Source: Schistocerca nitens
Taxonomy: Eukaryota > Arthropoda > Insecta > Orthoptera > Acrididae
Direction: 5' to 3'
Length of the DNA: 64,000 nucleotides
NCBI RefSeq assembly: GCF_023898315.1
Contig: NC_064622.1
Span: forward strand, 182,424,178 to 182,488,177
Shown in pieces: positions 11,917 through 21,675 of this stretch. The notes under the pieces are model-generated. The model was not told the DNA's origin. It did not search any database and was given only the letters and a program-made list of their open reading frames with translations. The translations under genes and the position numbers were made by a program. Position 1 is the first letter of the stretch. Every line of letters starts with the position of its first letter.

Positions 11917-13141
11917 CACTATGTGATCAAAAGTATCAGGACATTACAAAAAAAATATGTCTTTCATAGTAGGTGCATTGAGCTGCCACCTACTGCCAGA
12001 TACTCTATATCCGCGACCTCAGTAGTCATTAGACATCGTGAGAGAGCAGCAGGGGGTGCTCCGCGGACGTCACGGATTCGAACATGGTCAGGTGATTGGG
12101 TGCCATATGTGTCATACGTCCGTACGCAACATTTCCTCACTCCTAAACATCCCTAGGTCTACTGTTTCCCATGTGATAGTGAAGTGGAAACGTGAAGGGA
12201 CACGTACAGCACAAAAGGATACAGGCCAACCTCGTCTGATGACTGACAGAGACCGCCGACAGTTGAAGACGGTCGTAATATGTAATAGGCACACATCATC
12301 TATCCAGACCATCACACAGGAATTCCAAACTGCATCAGGACCCACTGCAAGTACTACGACAGAAAGGCAGGAGGTGAGAAAGCTTGGATTTCATGATCGA
12401 GCGGCTGCTCATAAGCACATATCACGCCGATGAATGCCTCGCTTGGTGTAAGGAGCGCAAGCATTGGACGATTGAATAGTTGAAAAATGTTGTGTGGAGT
12501 GACGAATCACGGTACATAATGTGCCGATCTGATGGCAGGTTGTGGGTATGGCGAAGGCCCGGTAAACGTCTGCCAGCGAGTGTAGTGCCAACAGTAAAAT
12601 TCGGAGTCGGTGGTTTTACGGTGTGGTCGTGATTTTCATGGAGGGGGCTTGCACCCCTTGTTGTTTTGCGTGGCACTATCACAGCACAGGCCTACATTGA
12701 TGTTTTAAGTATCATCTTGCTTCCCACTATTGAAGAGCAATTCGGGGATGGCGATTGTATCTTTCAACACGGTCGAGAACCTGTTCATAATGCAGGTTCT
12801 GTGTCGGGGTGGTTACACGACAATAACAGCCTTGTAATGCAATGGTCTGCACAGAGTCCTGACCTGAATCCTATAGAACACCTTTGGGATATTTTGGAAC
12901 GTCGGGCCAGGGCTCACCGACGGACATCGATACCTCTCCTCAGTGCAGCACTCCATGAAGGACTTGCTGCCATTGCCAAAGAAACCTTCCAGCACCTTAT
13001 TGAACGTATGCCTGCGAGAGTGGAATCTGTCATCAAGGCTAACGGTGGACCAACATTGAATTCCAGTATTACCAATGCAGGGCGCCACGAAATTGTGAGT
13101 CATTTTCAGCCAGGTGTCCGGATAGTTTTGTTCACAAAGTG
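11917..13141 (+). mobile_element. Tc1-like transposon nested in the DD41D element
   Basis: The element starts CACTATGTGATCAAAAG, ends with the complement ending CACAAAGTG, and is flanked by TA (11915-11916 and 13142-13143). It is 1,225 bp. A second, one-ended copy of the same family lies at 21140-21585. Confidence 0.88.
12038..13114 (+). pseudogene. Tc1-like DD34E transposase pseudogene
   Basis: The N-terminal helix-turn-helix is at 12038-12433 (SLLNIPRSTVSHVIVKWKREG). The first catalytic Asp is near 12500 (WSDESRYIM). The C-terminal part at 12666-13114 has SPDLNPIEHLWDIL with the catalytic Glu. The second catalytic Asp has become Gly (FQHGREPVH). The frame breaks near 12433, and a stop lies near 12630. 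The spacing from the second site to the Glu is 34 residues, so the ancestor was DD34E. Confidence 0.82.
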
Positions 13142-13763
13142 TAATGTCATCCTCATGATCAAAATAGTAAAGGCCAATGCCATCATGACACGATACAGCG
13201 AACTATAATGTAACTTTGGCGCTATGTAATGGATGGTCGTCAAATTCACAAGGCTTTCCGTGTGCCCAGTAAGGCAAATTCTGTTTGCGAACGTGTCCGT
13301 TAAGGTAGAAGTGGGTTTTATCTGACATCCATGAGCTGTTAAGAAAATTGCGTCTTCGTTGATTTTAGTCAACATTTGTTCGTTTAACTCCCTATGCGAC
13401 GCAGGAATTTGTGGCTTAATTGCTGCACAGTCTGTAAGTTTTAGAGGTCGAAATTTAATTCTTGCAGTATTCTTTTTACGCTCTTTCACTCAGTCTCAAG
13501 TGCAAATGCATGTCGTCCAGCGGTGTAGTGAGGTCTCCTCTCGATGGAGACTCGAACACCTGCAATGTTCTCTGGAAAACGTACCGTTCGAACGCCATTT
13601 GGGGGCTTCTTATACTACACTAAACCATGGAACACATCCATGATGTCTAGCTGGCAACGCTGTGGAAATAACCTTTGCGCAGCGGTCACAGTATCATGCT
13701 GCTTGTGAAACTCTCTCACAGCGAAAGTACGGTCCGAACCACTCCACTGCTGCATTATTACTA

Positions 13764-15211
13764 CACTCAGCCTCATAAATTAAGAATAATGTTGATACGT
13801 GGTGAAACAACGCTCTGGTGGGCGGTTTGCGGGATTAAATCACCTCGGGGTATCACCATGCGGTGCATTTGACCTCCGGTCGTTACATGATGGCGCTGGC
13901 AGTAGTCCACATACGCAGAGGTGCGTTGGTACATGTCAGAGTACAGTGCAGCGAGTAAGTGTGCAGACGTTTTCAGACGTGCTAATGGTGACTGTGTGTT
14001 GAAAATGACTCAGAGAACACATATTGATGACGTTATGAGGGGTAGAATACTAGGGCGACTGGAGGCTGGTCGTAGCATGGGCCCTTCGTGTGCCACAAAG
14101 TGTGATCTCAAGATTATGGCAACGATTCCAGCAGACAGGAAACGTGTCCAGGCGGTACAGTGTACAACACCACAAGAAGAACGATATCTCACCTTCAGCG
14201 CCCGCAGACGGCCACGGAGTACTGCAGGTAGCCTTGCTCGGGACCTTACCGCAGCCACTGGAACAGTTGTCTCCAGACATACAGTCTACAGACGACTAAA
14301 CAGACATGGTTTATTCTCCTGGAAACCCGCAAGGTGCATTCCACTAACCCCTGGTCACAGGAGAGCTTGTAAAGCTTGGTGTCAAGAACACAGTACATGG
14401 TTATTGGAACAGTGGTCCCAGGTTATGTTCACGGACGAGTCCAGGTATAGCCTGAACAGTGATTCTCGCCGGGTTTTCATCTGGCGTGAACCAGGAACCA
14501 GATACCAACCCCTTAATGTCCTTGAAAGGGACCTGTATAGAGGTCGTGGTTTGATGGTGTGGGGTGGGATTATGATTGGTGCACGCACACACCTGCGTGT
14601 CTTTGACAGAGGAACTGTAACAGGTCAGGTGTATCGGGACGACATTTTGCACCAGTATGTCCGCTTTTCAGGGGTGCAGTGGGTCCCACCTTCCTCCTGA
14701 TGGATGATAACGTACGGCCCCACCGAGCTGCCATCGTGGAGGAGTACCTCGAAACAGAAGATATCAGGCGAATGGAGTGGGCTGCCTGTTCTCCAGACCT
14801 AAACCCCATCGAGCACGTCTGGGATGCTTTCGGTCGACGTATTGTTGCACGTCTTCAAACCCCTACGACACTTCAGGAGCTCCGACAGGCACTGGTGCAA
14901 GAATGGGAGGCTATACCCCAGAACCTGCTCGACCACCTGATCCAGAGTATGCCAACCCGTTGTGCGGCCTGTGTTCGTGTGCATGGTGATGATATCCCAT
15001 ATTGATGTCGGGGTACATGCGCAGGAAACAGTGGCGTTTTGTAGCACATGTGTTTCGGGACGGTTTTCTCTACTTATCACCAATACCGTGTACTTACGGA
15101 TCTGTGTCGTGTGTGTTCCCTATGTGCCTATTCTCTTAGCGCCAGTTTTGTGTAATGTCACGTTGTGTGGCACCACATTCTGCAATTATCCTTGATTTAT
15201 GAGCATCAGTG
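13764..15211 (+). mobile_element. second Tc1-like transposon nested in the DD41D element
   Basis: The inverted repeats start CACTCAGCCTCATAAAT and end with the complement of CACTGATGCTCATAAAT. TA flanks lie at 13762-13763 and 15212-15213. It is 1,448 bp and inserted just upstream of the host transposase start. Confidence 0.88.
14005..15005 (+). pseudogene. Tc1-like DD34E transposase, frameshifted
   Basis: The frame begins MTQRTHIDDVMRGRILGRLE. The helix-turn-helix (VISRLWQRFQQTGNVSRR) is in another frame from about 14090 to 14150, so there are two compensating shifts. The core resumes with the first Asp (MFTDESRYS), then VWGGIM. A third shift near 14690 moves the second Asp (LMDDNVRPH) and the Glu (PIEHVWDAF) into the frame ending at 15005. 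All three catalytic residues remain and their spacing is 34, but the protein cannot be made in one piece. Confidence 0.88.
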
Positions 15212-16025
15212 TATATGGCAACGTGTTCACAGCTACACCGCATAGATTCCCAACAACTGCGGGCACTACGGTGCTAACAACGCTAAGTTTCAAAATTTAC
15301 CATTTTCCTGCACCACCCTGTATACAAGATTTTTCTGTGTGTCAAATAGGGAAGTTAAATGAAAAATAATTAGCACTGAAATGTGTGTAGGATCTATTTA
15401 ACTACAATAAAAATCGTAAGTTCTTCTTCATAGCTCTAACGCTGCGCTTTTTTCTTGTTGTTCTGACGTCGTCTTTTATTTCATCTGGTATTGCTCCTAG
15501 TGTAAGCGATAGCGGAAGACGTATCAGAACCAAAACGAACAATAAGAATGGAAGACTAAGAACAAAGTGCTCGGTTTAAAAATAGTGTGAGACAGAAGGG
15601 AACGGTGAATGATTATGGTTTATCGTCCGGTCGATAGTGCGGTCAATAGAGACGGGTGTGTGACACGAATGCAATCTTTCCCAGTAATGTTCCGTTTGTG
15701 CAACGACGAAGCAGCGAGAGAAATGAAAGAAAGAATTAAGAGTGGGATATAATTCAGAGCGAAAGGATATCAATGATAATGTTCGTTGATGACATTCCTA
15801 TCGTCCGTGAAACTGAAGGAGAATTACAAGACTTACAGAATGGAATGAACAACCTAAGGAGCACAAAATATAGATTGAGAGTAAAATGAAGAAAAGTTCA
15901 AGTAATAAGGAGTAGCAGAATTGAGAAACTTAACATCAAAATCGAGGCCCACGAAGTAGGAGTGAAGAGATTCTGTTACCTTGGAATCAAAATATCGTGA
16001 GCCTTTAATGGACGATGTAAGGTGC

Positions 16026-16751
16026 TGAAACGCGTATGTACTCGGTAGCAGTGGAGGGTTATGAAACGCGTATGTACTCGGTAGCAGCGATGGCGAGGCA
16101 TGACAGAATCTCTGACCAGAGAGTTATTTATCGTTGCTAGTCTGCGCTTGACCGCGCGAGAGTTCAGTTGCATGTAGGGAGTCGGTAGTTGCAGTTGCAG
16201 CGCAGTTGTTGTACGTAGCGAGGCGCGAGAGCATGTAGTAGCGCGCGAGAGACAGTCGCAGTTGTGTGAGGAGTCGGCGAGCGTCGACATGGGCCTCTAG
16301 TCAAGGTTCAGGACGAGGTATATTTTTAAATAAGGTAATGAAGCAGCATTGCGCTCATCTGATAATGTAATGTATCTTAACTGTAATTAATTTGTCCAAG
16401 AATTGCCCAAATAATAATTTTGTTCTCAAAACAATTTTTTTAAAAAAAAGATAATCATTACAATTGAATGTTCATTTCTCAATTTTTGTGTCGAGTTTAC
16501 ATTGGGTCATTATTTTTCAATATTTTTGTAGCGAAGGTACAGTCGCTTTTATTTCAATTTAACGATGTTTTGTGGGAGCTCAACAACATTTGCGTCATTG
16601 TTATTCAGTAATCTAGTGGGGAAATAACTTTTGGCACGTTTTCATTATCATAGACTTTTCTTTTATTTTTGCTGGGAGGTTGCGTTGAGCACGATTCCCA
16701 TTAACATTTAATTATTGTCATTTTTTTCCAAAATTCTCTGGGGAGGTTACA
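16026..16751. mobile_element. probable solo LTR in LINE copy A
   Basis: The 726-bp insertion begins TGAAACGCG and ends GAGGTTACA, giving TG and CA termini. GTGC lies on both sides (16022-16025 and 16752-16755) as a 4-bp target duplication. LINE homology stops and resumes at these points. The first 36 bp are tandemly duplicated. No internal retrotransposon genes are present. Confidence 0.65.
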
Positions 16752-17220
16752 GTGCGCATAGCAAGTAGACTACCTCTGGAAAAGAGGTCATTCCTGGCCA
16801 AAAGAAGTATCAGTCATTAGCCTTAATTTGAGGAATAAATTTCAGAGCAAGTACGTCTAGGACACAGCGTTGTCCTGAAGTAAACCATGGGTTGTTGGGA
16901 AGCCGGAAAGGAAGAGAATCGAAGATTTTGACATATGGGCTATAGAAGAATGTTAAAATTAGATGGCTTGTTAAGAAAAGAAGCGGGGAGGTTCTCTGGA
17001 GAAACTGCACTGAAAGAAGTTTGCGTAAAACATTGGCCACAGGAGAGACTTATGATACAACATGTTTTAAGACATCAGGGAGTAACTACCATTATACTAG
17101 AGGGAACTGTAGAGGGTGAAAACTGTAGGGGAAAACAGCGACTGCAATACACTAAAGAGCCTGTTTAATATCGTGTAGGGCCCCCGCCAGGTGGAATGGA
17201 CTCGCCTAATGTCTGAAGTA

Positions 17221-17238
17221 GGGGGGGGGGGGGGGGGG
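17221..17238. repeat. 18-base G run
   Basis: An uninterrupted G tract inside the Tc1-like element; possibly also a sequencing or assembly weak point. Confidence 0.95.
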
Positions 17239-17242
17239 TGAA

Positions 17243-18217
17243 TTAACAGCATGAGTCCTGCAGGGTTGTCAATAAATCCGTAAGAGTGCGACGGGGTGGG
17301 AATCTCTCCTGAACAGCGCTTTGCAAGGCATCCCAGATATCCTCAATAATGTTCATGTCTGGGGAGTTTGGTAGCCAGCGAAGGTGTTTAACCTCAGAAG
17401 AGTGTTCCTGGAGCCACTCAGTAGCAATTCTGAACGTGTGAGGTGTCGCATTGTCCTGCTGGAATTGCTCAAATCCGTCAGAATGCACAATGGACGTGAA
17501 TGAATGCAGGTGATCAGACAGGATGCTTACATACGTGTCACCTGTCAGAGTCGTATCTAGACGTATCAGGGATCCCATATCACTGCAACTACACACGCTC
17601 CATACCATTACAGTACCTCCACCAACTTGAATAGTCCCCTGCTGAAATGCAGGGTCCATGGATTCATGAGGTTGTCTGTATACCCGTACACGTCCATCCG
17701 ATCGATACAATTTGAAACGAGACTCGTCCGACCAGGCAACATGTCTCCAGTCATCAACAGTCCTATGTCAGTGTTGACGGGTCCGGGCGAGGAGAAAAGC
17801 TTTGTGTCGTGCAGTTATCAAGGGTGTACGAGTGGGCCTTCGGCTCCGGAAGCCCATATCGATGATGTTTCCTTGAATGGTTCGCACGATGACACTTTTT
17901 GATGTCCCAGCATTGAAATCTGTAGTGATTTGCGGAAGGCTTGCACTTCTGTCACTATGAACCATTCTCTTCAGTCGTCGTTGGTCACTTTCTTGTAGGA
18001 TCTTTTTCAGGCAGCAGCGATATCGGAGACTTGATGTTTTACCCGATTCCTGATATTCACGAAACACTCGTGAAATGGTCGTACGGGAAAATCGCCACTT
18101 CATCGCTACCTCGGAGATGCTGTATCCCATAGCCCATGCGCCGACTATAGCTCCAGGTTCAACCTCACTTGGTTGGTTGGTTTGTGGGGGTGGAAGGGAC
18201 CAGGCTACAAAGGCCAT
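17243..18217 (-). pseudogene. Tc1-like DD36E transposase pseudogene
   Basis: The N-terminal half (17768-18217) has a helix-turn-helix, MGYSISEVAMKWRFSRTTIS. A stop follows LLARTRQH at 17768. The first catalytic Asp is in WSDESRFKLYRSDG. The second is in FQQDNATPHT and the Glu in IIEDIWDAL, with 36 residues between. The C-terminus ends early (LQDSCC) next to the poly-G run. One stop and a shortened end make it inactive. Confidence 0.85.
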
Positions 18218-18545
18218 CGGTCATCAACCTCCCTTAAATCTTGATAACCTGCTATTGTATCAGCAGCAAGCAATCTAACATATGCGCCAGACACTTTATG
18301 TCTTATATAGTGCTGCCGACCGCAACGCCGCATTCTGCCTGCTTATGTATCTCTGTATTTGAATATGCGTGCCTATACCAGTCTTTTTGACGCTTCAGTG
18401 TATATCCAACAAATAACTGAGGATGGTGGTTTAAGTGCTATTCTGAGATGAAGATGTTGGTACAGGAGAGGAAGTGTGGGGAACAGCATCAAACCACTCA
18501 GAAAACTCGTGCCCCAAAAAATAAACAAATAAAATAAAATAAAAA

Positions 18546-20955
18546 CGCATTTACGTTTCCGGTATTCCCGCGCATACTGATCGCCAGTATGTGATGGGGA
18601 TTTTGTGTAAATGATAGCACTGTCTTCAGAATTTATATCTACACCTATTAGAACAAGTATTTTAACACATACTCTACTTATATCGTTAAACTTGTTAAAT
18701 TAGTCAAATTTTACATGGAAATTCGAGCTGAAATTGACATAGTTGAAATTATTTTGAAGTGTAGAGCATAGTATCCAGAACAATATCTTAGTCACTAGCG
18801 ACAACAATTTTCTGAAACGCATTAGATAAGAAAATGCCGAACTGGATGACTATAACTGAATGATTATTTCATCGCCGTATGTACACTGTACACAACAAGA
18901 TCGTTAATTCTTTTGGTCAAACGTTTGAGCGGAAACGCTCTAGAAATACTGTTTCTGTATTCCTAGCATAACGAGAACATAAAATGGAGAAACGCAGTGT
19001 CAAATTGACGTATCAAACTGACCAGCATGAAGCCTAGTTTTGCAAACGAATATTTAATTGCTTGAAAATAATCAGTGCTTTAATAAAAAAAAATTCAGAT
19101 TAAAAAATTTGTAAAATAACGGCCAAATATTTTGTGAAATTATTTGTCTAGAGGTAAGTTATAAACTAGATTTTTTTTTTCAAAAATAGCTTGCCACACT
19201 ATGTTCCTCTGTACCACTCCTTCCAATTCTACATCAATCTTATTACTTCCAAGATTATGGATAATGGGCGATTCAGCTTCTTTTAAAGCGCGCAGATAAT
19301 TTTCTTACAAATTTCGCACTCAGTTGTGTTTGTTTACTTCATTTACAGTCAGTTTGGAAACCTGTTATGCCTTCATCTTCATACACTTAGGCCTAGTTAT
19401 CAAAATGATAACTATCCTCTAACGTAGAAAATATTATATATTACTACTTTGCTGGATGTTGTGGTACAGTAACAAGATATACTTGCGTATGTACTTCATA
19501 TCGGTAACTGTTCCTACGTGCATAAGGATGATGCGAAGAAAGGCTTCGAGTCTATTTCTAAGAAAGAAAACAAACACAACTTAGTAAAAATTCTGATAGA
19601 CGATGCGCTCCAAAATAAAAAATCCACATTAACTACGCTTAGAAATCTTTGCGAATGACCCACTAAAATCTGCACTTTCTTCTGCTGAATATTTCTTCTA
19701 AATCCCATCAATTTGCTATTGTACAGCCCATTTAAATGTGACACAACTCTTCGGTACCATATTTCAAATGTGTAATAGACCTCTATTGCTGACGAAATAT
19801 TTTTTCTTGTGTCAGGCAACTTATGATGTTCCCTGGCTTCACCCGCGTTAGTTCCCATGCTCTATAGGAGCTGAATTATTTCATCTTTTCTGCTCTATTC
19901 TTTTGCTTAATCAAATCGTACAGTTCAAAGTTACCCAGCCCTAAGTGGAGAGATGAGATTAGCAATGTATGTGCAGAGAAATACAGTTCTCACTCGACTT
20001 GAAGGAGTACTATAACTTACACTCATATTCTTTGCCGAATGTGGTCCCACTTGATGTAACCACCGTTGTCATACCCACTGCTGTGAAAGTTGTTACTATC
20101 TGACAGGTGCAGCGGCACTAGAGCATCTAGCGGCGAGAAAGCCAGTCATAAGAGCGATGTTTGTTTTTAATCCTTTTTCCGCATGACTTACGGAATAGTG
20201 CACGTCTCAAATGACAGTAAAAAAATCAAGAGAGATGAAATATTGTAAAATAAATGTCAAGAGAGCAAAAACCTCCGAATGATTTGACAGCTTAATCATA
20301 CCTTACCTGGTAGAGAATAGGAAAAGAAACACAGTGTGACATATAAGAAGCACATAAACGCACTTCCACCGGGGAAAAATTCTGCTATGATATATAGCTT
20401 ACAATACAGATAACATAAATGTATATATTACATAAACGATTCTCAGGCATTGCATGACGACCAGCCGAAAGAGGCAATAATCATCAATAAAACAAAAAAC
20501 ATTTAAGCAACAGAAATAAATTAAACACACAGCTAATAAAAAGAATCACAAGTTAGTCAGCTTCCTCTTTTTTAACAGCCTGTATCCAGGATTGTTTTAA
20601 AAAAGCTCATCATTCTTCACGTGGTTTCTGTGAAATTTCTATGGGTGTCTATTCTTATTATGGCAGGCAGGTAATTTCCTCCGGAAGCTGAGAAGATGAA
20701 ATAAGATTTTATTGTAATAATTAATAATATTCTCCGGGAGTAAAGCGTTCAGAAGTATATCGATACTAACGACTTTTGATATAACAATTGCAGGACAGTT
20801 ATGGATGGTTGTTTGTCTTGCGGTTCACAGACATGGATGGCGAATGTGTAACCGCAGAAATACACTGTTTTGTCGTGTACTGTTGACTGTAAAAACAAAG
20901 TGGATTCATATTCTACGCGGTAATTTATGGCCAGAGAATAGTGCACAGACACACC
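18546..20955. other. no recognisable gene
   Basis: AT-rich sequence. Open frames are short (the longest is 114 codons, minus strand, 19514-19858) with no recognisable domain. Confidence 0.6.
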
Positions 20956-21139
20956 TACGATGGTGTGCTAAAAAGTAATGCCTCCGAATTTATTATTGAG
21001 TTTCCAATATCGGTTGAGTTGGCGTACGTCAAGCGCACTATTCGCTCGACGGTCACGGTTCGCTGAAGCTAGTTGCAACCTTCTGCCGCTAGAGGCCTCC
21101 GAATAGCAGCGTGTATGACGACAGAGTGTAACGTATCTA

Positions 21140-21585
21140 CATTACATGATCAAAAGTATCCGGAAACGTGGCTGAAAATGAGTTACATGTTCGTGGCGTC
21201 CTGCATCAGTAATGCTGGAATTCAGTATGGTCTTGACCCACCATTAGCCTTGATGACAGAGTCCACTCTCGCAGGCACACGTTCAGTCAGGTTTTAAAAG
21301 TTTTCTTGGAGAATGGCAGCGCATTCTTCACGGAGTTCTCACTGAGGAGAGGTATTGATGACGGTCGGTGAGGCCTGGCACGAAGTCGGCGTTCTAAAAC
21401 ATCCCAAAGGTGTTCTATAGTATTCATGTCAGGACTCTGTGCCGGCCATTCCATTACAAGGCTGTTATTGTCGTGTAACCACTCCGGCACAGGTCATGAA
21501 TTATGAACAGGCGCTCGATCGTGTTGAAAGATGAAATCGCCATCCCCGAATTGCTCTTCAACAGTGGGAAGCAGAGTAGAAACGT
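21140..21585 (-). mobile_element. one-ended Tc1-like fragment
   Basis: The left side begins right after a TA with CATTACATGATCAAAAGTATCCGG, the inverted repeat of the 11917-13141 family. The other end is missing. It carries the end of the transposase on the minus strand. Confidence 0.8.
21287..21560 (-). pseudogene. Tc1-like transposase C-terminal fragment
   Basis: The frame reads WLHDNNSLVMEWPAQ, then SPDMNTIEHLWDVLERR, matching the C-terminal catalytic region (including the Glu) of the 12038-13114 pseudogene. The first half of the gene is absent. It ends SKKTFKT, with a frame change just before. Confidence 0.8.
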
Positions 21586-21675
21586 AGAATGTTAATAAAG
21601 TTTGCTTTATTTAAAAAGCTTTAAGAGTTTCCACATACAAAATTCGGAGGTATTACTTTTCATCACGCTCTCGTA

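Larger units (their letters stand above)
11613..13755 (-). pseudogene. DD41D-type transposase split by a nested transposon
   Basis: The protein reads from a start near 13755 (MQQWSGSDRTFAVREF, a DUF4817-like first helix) through a linker with VRFPENIAGV. Next is a first catalytic region reading SDKTHFYLNGHV, where the usual SDE has become SDK. The frame reaches DHEDDIT at 13144, is interrupted by the element at 11917-13141, and resumes in frame at 11914 with VAPGRYVDVPETF. The second Asp is in LFQQDGAGSHT and the third in CDFLLWG, with 41 residues between them, as in the DD41D family. Stops occur in the N-terminal third and after VYELK. It is not functional. Confidence 0.8.
11383..15320 (-). 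mobile_element. DD41D mariner-like transposon with two nested insertions
   Basis: Termini starting CAGAGTGG at 11383 and ending CCACCCTG at 15320 form about 35 bp of imperfect inverted repeat, with TATA on each side. Two Tc1-like elements (11917-13141 and 13764-15211) lie inside. Removing both with one TA each leaves an element of about 1.26 kb with a transposase on the minus strand. Confidence 0.85.
17150..18400 (-). mobile_element. DD36E Tc1-like transposon nested in LINE copy A
   Basis: The ends start CACTAAAGAGCC (17150) and end GCTTCAGTG (18400), flanked by TA at 17148-17149 and 18401-18402. Removing the element and one TA restores the LINE frame RLQYIQQITED. An 18-G run at 17221-17238 lies between the left end and the transposase. 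Confidence 0.82.
15490..18545 (+). mobile_element. RTE-type LINE, copy A, split by two insertions
   Basis: The plus strand keeps the second half of an RTE-like reverse transcriptase in three blocks: about 15490-16021, 16756-17149 and 18401-18545. Near 15785 the motif VDDIPIV replaces the usual FADDI. The end shows the conserved IQQITED and ends in an A-rich tail. A probable solo LTR (16026-16751) and a DD36E Tc1-like element (17150-18400) separate the blocks. Many stops are present. Clade assignment is from memory of the CFDP2/BovB-like endonuclease and RT pattern. Confidence 0.75.
20958..21673. mobile_element. mariner-type MITE containing a Tc1-like fragment
   Basis: The left end (GCTAAAAAGTAATGCCTCCGAATTT) is matched by the reverse complement of the right end (AAATTCGGAGGTATTACTTTTCATC). 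TA lies at 20956-20957 and 21674-21675. No transposase belongs to it. Bases 21140-21585 come from a different element. Confidence 0.8.

Noticed and set aside
15784..15840. VDDIP motif considered as an independent reverse transcriptase
   Set aside because: Flanking sequence aligns with LINE copy B, so it is a decayed RTE copy and not a separate family.
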